Below, in pieces: positions 43,089 through 51,759 of a stretch of 64,000 bases of DNA (position 1 is its first letter; each line of letters opens with the position of its first letter). A program made the translations under genes and the position numbers. Under the pieces are notes generated by a model. That model did not search any database. It was not told the origin of the DNA and saw only the letters and a list, made by a program, of their open reading frames with translations. Source of the stretch: Rhizobium johnstonii 3841 (lineage in GTDB: Bacteria; Pseudomonadota; Alphaproteobacteria; Rhizobiales; Rhizobiaceae). The stretch spans positions 1,865,501-1,929,500 of the forward strand of contig NC_008380.1 of assembly GCF_000009265.1 (NCBI RefSeq), read 5' to 3'.

Positions 43089-44624
43089 TCAGGCAGCGTC
43101 ATTGGTCGCGGAAGCGTTACCACTTCTCTTGATTGGAAGAGTTACGGTAAACGTCGAACCGCATCCTCTTGCGCTTCGAACCTCTATCGAGCCGTTGTGC
43201 AATTCGATGATCTGCTTCACCAGGTTGAGGCCGATCCCGGTTCCGGCAATCCCGGTCGACGTCCGGGCCCGAAAATAGCGCTGGAACAGCCGTGGCACGT
43301 CTTCGGCATCGATCCCCACGCCATCATCGCTGATCGAAACCTTGACGTTTCCCGTCTCCGCCCATGCCGTGACGCGAACTTCGGAGGTTCCGGGCGCGTA
43401 TTTGACGGCGTTGGAAAGCAGGTTGGTAAAGACCTGTGCCAAAGTGCGGGGATCGGCATCGATGGACTCCGGCAGCCCATCGATATCCAACACAAAGCTG
43501 TGCGACTTTGCGATCGTCGACTGCCGCTCGCAACAGGTTTTTATCAATGATCTCAATGCGCAGGCGTCGTAGTTGATGTCGATTTTGCCGGTATCAAGGC
43601 GTCCGGCTGACAGGATGCTCTCCATGAGATCGACAATCCGGGTCACCGATGCGCGGATTTGATCGACCTTGTCGCTGAGAAATTCGGGCTCGACCGCCCC
43701 TCTTTTGCGCAACAGCCGCTGGGCAGCAGCGTCGATGATTGCCAGCGGGGTCCTGAATTCATGGGATGCCATCGCCACGAACTGCCGCTGCAATTCGTTG
43801 ATGTTGCGCTCTTGCGCCAGCATGCGCTCGAGTTCCCGCGCCTGCCGCTCGACTTCCGCCGTGCGGCTCTTAACCGTCGCTTCGAGCTGATCGTGATGCC
43901 GGCGCAGATCTTCCGCCAGCCGGACGGTCTTGGTGACGTCCTCATGGGTGGCGACGTATCCCCCGTTTTGCATCGGATTGTGAGTGATCTTGATAACGCG
44001 CCCATCGGCCAGGACGATGTTCTGGCTGGCCGGCGCACCGCGGACTGTCGCTTCAAAGACCACGTCAAAATAGGTCGTGGTATCGGCGGGGCCATTTCCC
44101 TCCCGGCTGCGATAGGCCAGGATATCCACAAGCGGCGTTCCCGGTTGCGTCAGCAGGTCCGGCAGATTGTACATCCGCGCGTAGGAGGCGTTGCACAATA
44201 TCAGGTTCTTGGTCGAATCGAACATGCACAGCCCATGCGGCATGTTGCTGAGGGCGGCGTCGAACCGGCGATGTTGTTCGGTCAGGCTGTCTTCGACGCG
44301 AATGAGAGTCGAGATGTCTTCATAACTGAGGATCCAGCCCCCATCCCTCGATGGGGCGCAGGTCAATGAGACCATCCCTCCGTCGGAAAGGGCAAACTGA
44401 GACGTCGGCGCTCCACCGGTCATCGCCCGCCGGGATGCCACTGCACGGCAGTCTGCAGTGCCCGGCAATCCGTCGATATTCATGCCTTTGCGGATGGCTC
44501 CTTGCGGAAGGCCGAGAATATCAAGTGTACGGGAATTGAAAGCCGTCACCGTACCGGCAGGATCAAGCAGAACGATGCCCTGAGGCAGGCTCTCCAGAAT
44601 GGATTCAAACGAGTGTGACATCAT
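43089..44624 (-). CDS. Soluble PAS-PAS sensor histidine kinase
   Basis: 511 aa from ATG 44624 (GGGCGGG upstream, start tentative; 44621 is also possible). PAS-like domain 1 at about 5-110, PAS 2 at about 118-235 (RFDAALSNMPHGLCMFD), coiled coil 236-280, HisKA with phospho-His288 in MASHEFRTPLAIID, and HATPase with NLLSNAVKYAP, DDGVGID and GTGIGLNLVKQ. No membrane segments, so it senses a cytoplasmic or redox signal. No response regulator gene is adjacent. It may be co-transcribed with the AhpD-like gene. Confidence 0.9.
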   Translation of the reverse strand: MMSHSFESILESLPQGIVLLDPAGTVTAFNSRTLDILGLPQGAIRKGMNIDGLPGTADCRAVASRRAMTGGAPTSQFALSDGGMVSLTCAPSRDGGWILSYEDISTLIRVEDSLTEQHRRFDAALSNMPHGLCMFDSTKNLILCNASYARMYNLPDLLTQPGTPLVDILAYRSREGNGPADTTTYFDVVFEATVRGAPASQNIVLADGRVIKITHNPMQNGGYVATHEDVTKTVRLAEDLRRHHDQLEATVKSRTAEVERQARELERMLAQERNINELQRQFVAMASHEFRTPLAIIDAAAQRLLRKRGAVEPEFLSDKVDQIRASVTRIVDLMESILSAGRLDTGKIDINYDACALRSLIKTCCERQSTIAKSHSFVLDIDGLPESIDADPRTLAQVFTNLLSNAVKYAPGTSEVRVTAWAETGNVKVSISDDGVGIDAEDVPRLFQRYFRARTSTGIAGTGIGLNLVKQIIELHNGSIEVRSARGCGSTFTVTLPIKRSGNASATNDAA

Positions 44625-44868
44625 CCCGCCCTGCGTCAGATTTGGCGCGTTGCACGTATTCGTAGCATTCGTCAGAAACGATAAAGTTTCCCTAATGTCT
44701 ATCGTCGGGAATTCCTCGACGGAAACCTGGAAGAGAGAACGGGTCGCCGGAGCACGGCCTGTACGGGCTTTATTGTTCGACAATGGCTCATGTTAGTTTG
44801 CCGGTGATAGCGCCTCGGCAACGATCGTGTGGGAGCGAAACCTGGAAATTCTAATTAGGATGATCGCT

Positions 44869-45018
44869 ATGAGCAGCATGGAATCGAAAGAGTTTGTTCT
44901 GGCCGGCGTGGTTATGAAAAGGCTGCTGTCCGGCCCGCAGACCAACGGTCAGTTCGGCCTCTTCGAAAACATCAGCGCGGAAACACGAAGACGCCGATCC
45001 AAGCTGAGCAGCAGATAG
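44869..45018 (+). pseudogene. Truncated cupin-like gene, probable frameshift remnant
   Basis: A good ribosome site (TTAGGA) precedes ATG 44869. The 49-aa product contains VLAGVVMKRLLSGPQTNGQF and GLFENIS, which resemble the start of small cupins, then becomes an Arg-rich end. Shifting one base at about 44978 gives GNTKTPIQAEQQIVVLVDI, similar to a cupin GxTxPxHxH strand with the metal His lost. Best read as a cupin gene broken by a one-base deletion and further decayed. It lies beside the LacI-controlled cluster. Confidence 0.5.
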
Positions 45019-45065
45019 TCGTCCTTGTTGACATATGCCCGCCCAGTCGTAGTTGCTTTTTAGAT

Positions 45066-45075
45066 CGTTCCAAAT
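45066..45075 (+). promoter_or_regulatory. Half-operator upstream of the LacI-type gene
   Basis: CGTTCCAAAT is identical to the right half of the palindrome at 45165-45178 plus two bases, exactly 105 bases (about ten helical turns) upstream. The left half is not conserved. Confidence 0.3.
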
Positions 45076-45155
45076 TTTTGGCTCTGGCTTCGACGAGAAG
45101 AATATAAATAATTATAGCAAATAGACGCATTGAGGACAGGAATCGCGAATTTCGC

Positions 45156-45184
45156 TTGACACAATTGGAACGTTCCAAATATTA
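45156..45184 (+). promoter_or_regulatory. Promoter of the LacI-regulated cluster
   Basis: TTGACA (45156-45161), 17-base spacer and ATATTA (45179-45184), the best sigma-70-like promoter in the window. The spacer is occupied by the palindromic operator, so repressor and polymerase would exclude each other. Confidence 0.7.
45165..45178 (+). promoter_or_regulatory. LacI-family operator
   Basis: TTGGAACGTTCCAA is a perfect 14-bp palindrome with the central CG typical of LacI/GalR sites. It lies 40 bases before the regulator gene and inside its promoter spacer, indicating autorepression and control of the downstream genes. Confidence 0.75.
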
Positions 45185-45217
45185 AGCAATCAGTCGACGT
45201 TGGTGTCGGGAGGGGAA

Positions 45218-46267
45218 ATGACAAAGGCGCGGGTAACCGTCATCGACATCGCGAAAGCCGCCGGCGTCTCGAAATCGACGGTTTCGTTGGTGCTTCAGAG
45301 TTCCTCCCTGGTCAATGAGGGGACGCGTGCCAAGGTCAATGCGGTGATGCGCGAGCTGGGCTACGTCTACAATCGCGGCGCAGCCAATCTTCGGCAGGCC
45401 GGCGCCAAGTCGAGGATCATCGGGGTCGTCGTGAACGACCTGACGAACAGCTTCTTCGCGGAACTGGCGGTCGGCGTCGATATGGTCGTTCAGTCGGCCG
45501 GGTTCGTGCAATTCCTGTCGAACACCAGCGAGAGCATCGACAGGCAGCGCGAGGTTGTCGCATCGATGCGGGAACATGGCATTTCGGGGCTCATCGTGTC
45601 GCCGGCGCGCGCCACCGATGCCACAGACTTCAAGCCGCTTGTCGCCGCGGGGATTCCGGTGGTGGTCGTCGTGCGAAACCTGCCTGGCGCCAAAGTCTCG
45701 TCTATCGTCTCCGACAACCGGGCGGGCATGATGTCCGCGGTTAAACACCTGGCGGAACTCGGTCACAAGCGCATCGCTTTTCTCGGCGGCTTTCCCGACA
45801 CCGCCGTATTCGACGACCGCCTTGCCGGTTACCGAAGCGGCATGGAGGCAGCCGGGCTCGACTATCACCAAGAACTTGTCATCTCGTCCGCGCCTTCGCG
45901 AGCCGGCGGGGTCGAGGCGATCGGAAAAGCGCTCGTTCTTGCCGATCGGCCCACTGCAGCCGTCTGCTTCAACGATGCCGTCGCCTTCGGTGTTTGCGAC
46001 GGATTGCGCGCGCGCCGTCTGGAGCCCGGCGCCGACTTCGCGGTCGTGGGTTTCGACGACGTCATCGAGGCTCAGGCGGCGGTTCCCGCGCTCACGACCG
46101 TCTCGGTTGATCCGCAGGGCATTGGGCGGCGCGCCGCGCAGATGCTTCTCAAGCAGATCAACGCGGGCAAGGCCGAGGCGGAGACGGTGACAACAGCGGT
46201 TCGGTTGGTCGTTCGCGAGAGCTGTGGGGCCGGTATGAGGGTAAAAATCAAACAGGACTTTGCGTAA
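45218..46267 (+). CDS. LacI family transcriptional repressor
   Basis: 349 aa from ATG 45218, directly after GGGAGGGG. The N-terminal HTH is VTVIDIAKAAGVSKSTVSLV with the hinge helix region YVYNRGAANLRQAG. The periplasmic-binding-like effector domain (about 62-345) contains IIGVVVNDLTNSFFAELAVG and AVVGFDDVIEAQAAVPALTT. The effector is probably a sugar or related ligand imported by the downstream ABC system. Its TAA shares a base with the next ATG (TAATG). Confidence 0.93.
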   Translation: MTKARVTVIDIAKAAGVSKSTVSLVLQSSSLVNEGTRAKVNAVMRELGYVYNRGAANLRQAGAKSRIIGVVVNDLTNSFFAELAVGVDMVVQSAGFVQFLSNTSESIDRQREVVASMREHGISGLIVSPARATDATDFKPLVAAGIPVVVVVRNLPGAKVSSIVSDNRAGMMSAVKHLAELGHKRIAFLGGFPDTAVFDDRLAGYRSGMEAAGLDYHQELVISSAPSRAGGVEAIGKALVLADRPTAAVCFNDAVAFGVCDGLRARRLEPGADFAVVGFDDVIEAQAAVPALTTVSVDPQGIGRRAAQMLLKQINAGKAEAETVTTAVRLVVRESCGAGMRVKIKQDFA

Positions 46268-47886
46268 TGCCAATGAAGAAGCATCTCACCCCGGCCGAAG
46301 CGGCCGCGTTGATCCCGGATGGCGCTGTTGTAACGGTGTCTTCCTCGAGCGGTCTCGGTTGCCCGGACCTCATGCTGAAGGCGATTGGCGAACGCTTTGA
46401 TGCGACCGGCCATCCTCGTGACATTACGACCCTTCACCCCATCGCTGCCGGCGATATGAGCGGCATCAAGGGCGTCGACCATATCGCCAAGAAGGGTCTG
46501 CTCAAGCGCATCATCGGTGGCTCCTATCCGTCCGGTCCATCGTCGTCTGAGCCGCCGCTCATCTGGCAAATGATCACCAACAACGAAATCCCGGCCTACA
46601 ACATTCCCTCGGGTATCCTCTTCGACATTCATCGCGAGGCCGCCGCGAAGCGGCCGGGCGTCCTGACCAAGATCGGAATCGATACATTCGTCGATCCCGA
46701 GCGGCAGGGTTGCGCGATGAACGGCCTGGCGTCGGAACATGCGGTGGTCAAGCGCGTGAGCTTCGAGGGCGACGATTGGCTGTTCTTTCCCTCGATCGTC
46801 CCAGAGGTCGCCATCATCCGCGCCACCACCGCCGACGAGCGCGGCAACCTGACATACGAGCATGAAGGCGCCTATCTCGGCGGCCTCGATCAGGCGCTGG
46901 CCACACGCAACAACGGCGGCATCGTCATCGCGCAGGTCAAGCGGATCACCAAGGAAGGCTCGCTGAAGCCCCATGACGTTCGGGTGCCTGGAATGCTGGT
47001 CGACTACGTGGTCGTCGATCCGGCGCAGAAGCAGACGACGCAGACGCAATACGATCCCGCGATTTCGGGGGAGATCTTCCGCCCGCTCGATAGCTTCAGC
47101 GTTCCGGAGTTCAATGTTCAGAAAGTCATCGCGCGCCGTGTCGCGCAGGAACTGCAATTGGGAAGCTGCGTCAATCTCGGCTTCGGCATATCGGCCAACG
47201 TTCCGCGAATTCTGCTGGAGGAAGGGCTCCACGGCGCAGTCACCTGGGTCATCGAGCAAGGGGCGGTCGGTGGCGTGCCGCTGCTCGACTTCGCCTTTGG
47301 CTGCGCCTCCAACGCCGACGCCTACATGCCGTCCCCCTATCAGTTCACTTACTTCCAGGGGGCAGGCTTCGACGCATCGCTGCTGTCCTTCCTCGAGATC
47401 GGCAAAGACGGTTCGGTCAACGTCTCCAAGCTTTCCTTCCGACCGCATGTGACGGCTGGCGCCGGAGGCTTCGTCGACATCACGGCGCGGGCGAAGAAGA
47501 TCGTCTTCTCAGGCATGTTCAACGCCGGAGCGAAGCTTTCGATCGCCGATGGCGCTCTTCTCATCGAGAGGGAAGGCAAGTTGAAGAAGCTCGTGAACGA
47601 GGTCGAACATGTCACCTTCAGCGGCAGGCGCGCGATCGAGCAGGGGCAGGAGATCACCTATATCACCGAGCGGTGCGTGATGAAGCTGACGCCCGATGGC
47701 GTCGTCCTCACCGAGATTGCCCCAGGCGTCGATCTCCAGTCCCACATCCTCGATCAGTCGGAGTTTCCGTTGATCGTGGCGCCCGAACTGAAGGTCATGG
47801 ACGCCGCGCTCTTCGGGGAGGCAAACATCGGCCTGTCGCTTTCAGAAAAAGGGGCACGGACACTGGAGGGCCGCTTCCATGGCTAG
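46267..47886 (+). CDS. Fused acyl-CoA:acetate/3-ketoacid CoA-transferase
   Basis: 539 aa, alpha and beta halves fused as in YdiF-type enzymes. The first half has DGAVVTVSSSSGLGCPDLML; the second carries the catalytic Glu in VIEQGAVGGVPLLDF. It transfers CoA between short-chain acids. It starts on the lacI stop and overlaps the crotonase gene by eight bases, so translation is coupled. In this context it probably activates an organic acid released by the pathway. Confidence 0.92.
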   Translation: MPMKKHLTPAEAAALIPDGAVVTVSSSSGLGCPDLMLKAIGERFDATGHPRDITTLHPIAAGDMSGIKGVDHIAKKGLLKRIIGGSYPSGPSSSEPPLIWQMITNNEIPAYNIPSGILFDIHREAAAKRPGVLTKIGIDTFVDPERQGCAMNGLASEHAVVKRVSFEGDDWLFFPSIVPEVAIIRATTADERGNLTYEHEGAYLGGLDQALATRNNGGIVIAQVKRITKEGSLKPHDVRVPGMLVDYVVVDPAQKQTTQTQYDPAISGEIFRPLDSFSVPEFNVQKVIARRVAQELQLGSCVNLGFGISANVPRILLEEGLHGAVTWVIEQGAVGGVPLLDFAFGCASNADAYMPSPYQFTYFQGAGFDASLLSFLEIGKDGSVNVSKLSFRPHVTAGAGGFVDITARAKKIVFSGMFNAGAKLSIADGALLIEREGKLKKLVNEVEHVTFSGRRAIEQGQEITYITERCVMKLTPDGVVLTEIAPGVDLQSHILDQSEFPLIVAPELKVMDAALFGEANIGLSLSEKGARTLEGRFHG

Positions 47887-48658
47887 CGGAACAATCAAAA
47901 TTGATGTCGATGGACATGTTGCGACGCTGACGATTTCTCGTCCGGAGAAGCTGAACGCGCTCGACCTGGACATGCTCAAGGCGTTGGCGGACGCGGCCGA
48001 CCAGGTGGAGGCGAACGCCAATGTGCGCGCTGCCATTCTCACAGGCGAAGGAAAGGGCTTTTCCGCCGGAGGCGATATCAAGGCCTGGGGCGGAATGTTG
48101 CCTCAGGAGTTCGGTCATCTCTGGGTTCGCCACGGCCACCGTATCTTCGAAAGACTGGCGACGCTCCGGATGCCGCTGATCGCGGCTCTGAATGGCCACG
48201 CACTCGGAGGAGGGCTTGAACTTGCAGGCGTCGCGGACATTCGCCTCGCCGAGCAGCACATCAAGATCGGCCTGCCGGAAACCGGTCTTGGAATGGTGCC
48301 GGGCTGGTCCGGGACCCAGCGTCTTGTACGCCGGTTCGGGGCGCAGGCGGTCCGGCGCATGGCCTTGGGCGGCGAGATATTCACCGCCGAGGAGGCACGC
48401 CTGCTCGGGATCGTCGACGCGGTTGTTCCCACAGGAAACGCGCTCACTGCTGCCAGGGAATATGCTGGGCGGATCGCCGCAAGGGGGCCGGCTGCGACCG
48501 AGATCGCGAAGTTGATGATCGCATCGGCAAACGGCGAAGACAACGGAACCGCGGTCGAAGCCTTGGGCTCGATCCTTGCTGCGAAGACCGGCGATCTGAA
48601 GGAGGGCGTCGCATCATTCAGCGAGAAGCGCCCGGCAACGTTCAAGGGAGAATGGTAA
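47879..48658 (+). CDS. Enoyl-CoA hydratase/isomerase family protein
   Basis: 259 aa crotonase fold. The oxyanion-hole segments are GFSAGGDIKAW and ALNGHALGGGLELAG. Both acid/base positions of hydratases are Glu: in GGGLELA and in IGLPETGLGMVPG. Hydratase, or a hydratase/lyase related to feruloyl-CoA enzymes, are both possible. It sits between a CoA-transferase and an aldehyde dehydrogenase, and its TAA overlaps the next ATG. Confidence 0.9.
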   Translation: MASGTIKIDVDGHVATLTISRPEKLNALDLDMLKALADAADQVEANANVRAAILTGEGKGFSAGGDIKAWGGMLPQEFGHLWVRHGHRIFERLATLRMPLIAALNGHALGGGLELAGVADIRLAEQHIKIGLPETGLGMVPGWSGTQRLVRRFGAQAVRRMALGGEIFTAEEARLLGIVDAVVPTGNALTAAREYAGRIAARGPAATEIAKLMIASANGEDNGTAVEALGSILAAKTGDLKEGVASFSEKRPATFKGEW

Positions 48659-50178
48659 TGACGGTTCTCGTCAACCCCACCGCGCTCAGCGACCACAAAG
48701 CGCGTGATTTCAAGATGTTCATCGATGGCAGATGGGAGGCAGGCAGCTCCGATCCGATCGAGCGTGTCGCGCCGAGCCATGGTGTCGTGGTCAGCCGGTT
48801 CCCGACCGGCAGCAAGAAGGACGCCGAACGTGCGATCGCTGCGGCGCGCAAGGCGTTCGACCTCGGGCCGTGGCCCCGGATGACCGCTTCCGAACGTTCC
48901 GCCATCCTGCTCAAGGCTGCCGATTTGATCGCGGCGCGTGCAGAGGAGCTGGCATTTCTCGATGCTATCGAGGCAGGAAAACCGATCACGCAGGTACGGG
49001 GAGAAATTGCCGGCTCGGTTGACATATGGCGCTACGCGGCGGCTCTTGCCCGCGACCTCCATGGAGAGAGCTATAACACGCTCGGCGATGGCACCCTGGG
49101 TGTCGTCTTGCGCGAAGCGATCGGGGTGGTGTCGATCATCACGCCCTGGAACTTCCCGTTCCTGATCGTCGGCCAGAAGCTGCCATTTGCCTTGGCTGCT
49201 GGCTGCACGACTGTCGTCAAGCCTTCGGAACTGACCTCGGGATCGACGCTGGTGCTGGGAGAGATCCTGGAAGAGGCAGGCATTCCGGATGGCGTCGTCA
49301 ACATTGTCACCGGTACGGGACCCGAGGTCGGCGCGGTCATGACGTCCCATCCCGACGTCGACATGGTGTCCTTCACCGGCTCGACCGGGGTCGGAAAGCT
49401 GACGATGTCGAATGCCGCACAGACGCTGAAGAAGGTCTCGCTGGAACTGGGTGGGAAGAACCCGCAGATCGTGTTTCCGGATGCCGATCTCGATGCCTTC
49501 ATCGATGCCGCGGTCTTCGGCGCATACTTCAATGCCGGCGAGTGCTGCAATGCCGGCTCGCGGCTGATCCTTCACAAATCAATCGCTTCCGATGTCGTCA
49601 AGCGGATCGCCGAGTTGTCGAAGGCGGTGAAGGTCGGCGACCCGCTCGATCCTTCGACGCAGGTCGGCGCCATCATTACGCCTGAGCATCTGGAGAAGAT
49701 ATCAGGATACGTCGCCGGCGCGAGGGGCAGCGGTGCCCGGCTTGCCCATGGCGGCGAGACGCTCGATCTCGGCATGGGGCAGTTCATGTCGCCGACGATC
49801 CTCGAAGAGGTCACCCCCGATATGGCCGTGGCGCGCGAGGAGGTCTTTGGTCCGGTGCTTTCGGTCCTGACATTCGAGACATCCGCCGAAGCGATCAGGA
49901 TTGCGAATTCCATCGACTACGGCCTGTCGGCCGGTGTCTGGAGCCGCGATTTCGACACGTGCCTGACGATCGGCCGGTCGGTGCGGGCGGGCACGGTCTG
50001 GATGAACACCTTCATGGACGGCGCCTCGGAACTTCCCTTTGGCGGTTACAAGCAAAGCGGCCTCGGCCGTGAGCTCGGCCGCCATGCGGTTGAAGACTAC
50101 ACCGAGACCAAGACGCTCAACATGCATATCGGCAAACGCACCAGCTGGTGGATGCCGCAGACAGAAAAGCTGGCTTAG
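48658..50178 (+). CDS. NAD(P)-dependent aldehyde dehydrogenase
   Basis: 506 aa. ATG 48658 is preferred to 48652 because AAGGGAG is eight bases upstream. Cofactor region [17 protein letters not shown] and FTGSTGVGK; general base Glu in LELGGKNPQ; catalytic Cys in [11 protein letters not shown]. It resembles betaine/aminoaldehyde-type enzymes, but substrate cannot be assigned. A palindromic repeat begins on the base after the stop codon. Confidence 0.92.
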   Translation: MTVLVNPTALSDHKARDFKMFIDGRWEAGSSDPIERVAPSHGVVVSRFPTGSKKDAERAIAAARKAFDLGPWPRMTASERSAILLKAADLIAARAEELAFLDAIEAGKPITQVRGEIAGSVDIWRYAAALARDLHGESYNTLGDGTLGVVLREAIGVVSIITPWNFPFLIVGQKLPFALAAGCTTVVKPSELTSGSTLVLGEILEEAGIPDGVVNIVTGTGPEVGAVMTSHPDVDMVSFTGSTGVGKLTMSNAAQTLKKVSLELGGKNPQIVFPDADLDAFIDAAVFGAYFNAGECCNAGSRLILHKSIASDVVKRIAELSKAVKVGDPLDPSTQVGAIITPEHLEKISGYVAGARGSGARLAHGGETLDLGMGQFMSPTILEEVTPDMAVAREEVFGPVLSVLTFETSAEAIRIANSIDYGLSAGVWSRDFDTCLTIGRSVRAGTVWMNTFMDGASELPFGGYKQSGLGRELGRHAVEDYTETKTLNMHIGKRTSWWMPQTEKLA

Positions 50179-50282
50179 CGCATCGGCCCGAAAATCGGAA
50201 TCGATTTTCGGAAAGCACGATGCGTCGATTCAAAGTGTTGCAGCGTCCTTTGCGCGTCTGAAAAGACGCGCGGCGCTGCAAC
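50179..50282 (+). repeat. Palindromic intergenic element inside the catabolic cluster
   Basis: Two adjacent stems. Stem 1: outer CGCATCG (50179-50185)/CGATGCG (50218-50224) and inner CCGAAAATCG (50188-50197)/CGATTTTCGG (50202-50211). Stem 2: GTTGCAGCG (50237-50245)/CGCTGCAAC (50274-50282) with inner GCGCGTCT-GAAA-AGACGCGC (50252-50271). It is a different family from the pair at 30239 and 31217. It starts immediately after the aldehyde dehydrogenase stop. Confidence 0.75.
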
Positions 50283-50368
50283 GGCGGCCAAACTACGCTC
50301 GAGGAGGGCGGGTGATTGGTGCGGGAATGGGTCCCGCATCGTCCAATGTAAGACTGGGAGGTCTTTCG

Positions 50369-51631
50369 ATGAACAAGTTTTTGACCACGACTGCAATGAT
50401 CGCATTGGCTCTGGCCGGCGCCAGCGTCTCCGCCCACGCCGCTGACGTCAAGGAAGTGCAGATGCTGCACTGGTGGACGTCTGGTGGCGAGGCGGCGGCG
50501 CTGAACGTCTTGAAGCAGGATCTTTCGAAGGAAGGGTTTGCCTGGAAGGACGTGCCTGTTGCCGGTGGTGGCGGCGATGCGGCGATGACGGCGCTGAAGG
50601 CGATGGTTGCGGCCGGCACCTATCCGACAGCCTCGCAGATGCTGGGCTATACCGTACTCGATTATGCCCAGGCCGGCGTCATGGGCGATCTGACGGAGAC
50701 GGCGAAGAAGGAAGGCTGGGACAAGTCGGTTCCGGCAGCCCTGCAGAAGTTCTCGGTCTATGACGGCAAATGGGTCGCAGCCCCGGTCAACGTCCACTCG
50801 GTCAACTGGCTGTGGATCAACAAGGCTGTGATGGACAAGATCGGCGGCACCCAGCCGAAGACCTTCGACGAGCTGATCGCCCTGCTCGACAAGGCGAAGG
50901 CCGCAGGCGTCATCCCGCTGGCGCTCGGTGGTCAGAACTGGCAGGAAGCGACGATGTTCGATTCCATCGTGCTGTCGACCGGCGGTCCGGAGTTCTACAA
51001 GAAGGCCTTCAACGACCTCGACGAGGAATCGCTGAAGTCCGACACGATGAAGAAGTCGTTCGATAACCTCGCCACGATCATCAAGTATGTCGACCCGAAC
51101 TTCTCGGGCCGCGACTGGAATCTGGCGACCGCCATGGTCATCAAGGGTGATGCGCTGGTGCAGGTGATGGGCGACTGGGCCAAGGGCGAATTCGTCGCCG
51201 CCAAGAAGACGCCTGATACCGACTTCCTGTGCTACCGTTTCCCCGGCACCGACGGCAGCGTGGTCTACAACTCCGACATGTTCGGCATGTTCAACGTTCC
51301 CGACGACCGCAAGGCCGCTCAGGTGGCGCTGGCAACGGCAACGCTGTCGAAGAGCTTCCAGTCGGCCTTCAACGTCGTCAAGGGTTCGGTGCCGGCTCGC
51401 ACCGACGTTCCCGACACCGACTTCGACGCCTGCGGCAAGAAGGGCATCGCCGACCTGAAGGCAGCCAACGAAGGCGGCACGCTGTTCGGCTCGCTGGCGC
51501 AAGGGTACGGCGCTCCTCCGGCGATCGCCAATGCCTATAAGGATGTCGTCTCGAAGTTCGTCCACGGCCAGATCAAGACCTCCGACGAAGCCGTCAAGCA
51601 GCTCGTCCAGGCGATCGACGACGCCCGCTGA
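50369..51631 (+). CDS. ABC transporter sugar-type substrate-binding protein (CUT1)
   Basis: 420 aa. Signal peptide at residues 1-24 ([17 protein letters not shown]). The mature start [20 protein letters not shown] is typical of glucose/mannose-type periplasmic binders, and the Trp-rich segment [16 protein letters not shown] is common to the family. GGGAGG precedes the ATG. It is separated from the permease genes by a stable hairpin, a usual way to give the binder excess expression. Ligand not predictable; a glycoside or sugar is plausible. Confidence 0.92.
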   Translation: MNKFLTTTAMIALALAGASVSAHAADVKEVQMLHWWTSGGEAAALNVLKQDLSKEGFAWKDVPVAGGGGDAAMTALKAMVAAGTYPTASQMLGYTVLDYAQAGVMGDLTETAKKEGWDKSVPAALQKFSVYDGKWVAAPVNVHSVNWLWINKAVMDKIGGTQPKTFDELIALLDKAKAAGVIPLALGGQNWQEATMFDSIVLSTGGPEFYKKAFNDLDEESLKSDTMKKSFDNLATIIKYVDPNFSGRDWNLATAMVIKGDALVQVMGDWAKGEFVAAKKTPDTDFLCYRFPGTDGSVVYNSDMFGMFNVPDDRKAAQVALATATLSKSFQSAFNVVKGSVPARTDVPDTDFDACGKKGIADLKAANEGGTLFGSLAQGYGAPPAIANAYKDVVSKFVHGQIKTSDEAVKQLVQAIDDAR

Positions 51632-51651
51632 GACCACTGTCGACCAAAAAT

Positions 51652-51677
51652 GCTTTCCCGCCTGCTGGCGGGGAAGC
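51652..51677 (+). other. Stem-loop between binding protein and permease genes
   Basis: GCTTTCCCGCC (51652-51662) pairs with GGCGGGGAAGC (51667-51677), one wobble, around TGCT, with no T-run. Probably stabilises the binding-protein message. ATCATGC-like repeats follow at about 51696-51745. Confidence 0.6.
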
Positions 51678-51759
51678 TTCAGGCTTCGCGCCGATCATGC
51701 AGGGATGATCATGCGGGGCCGATTGCCCGGACGATTATGCAGGCAGGAGATGACATTCC

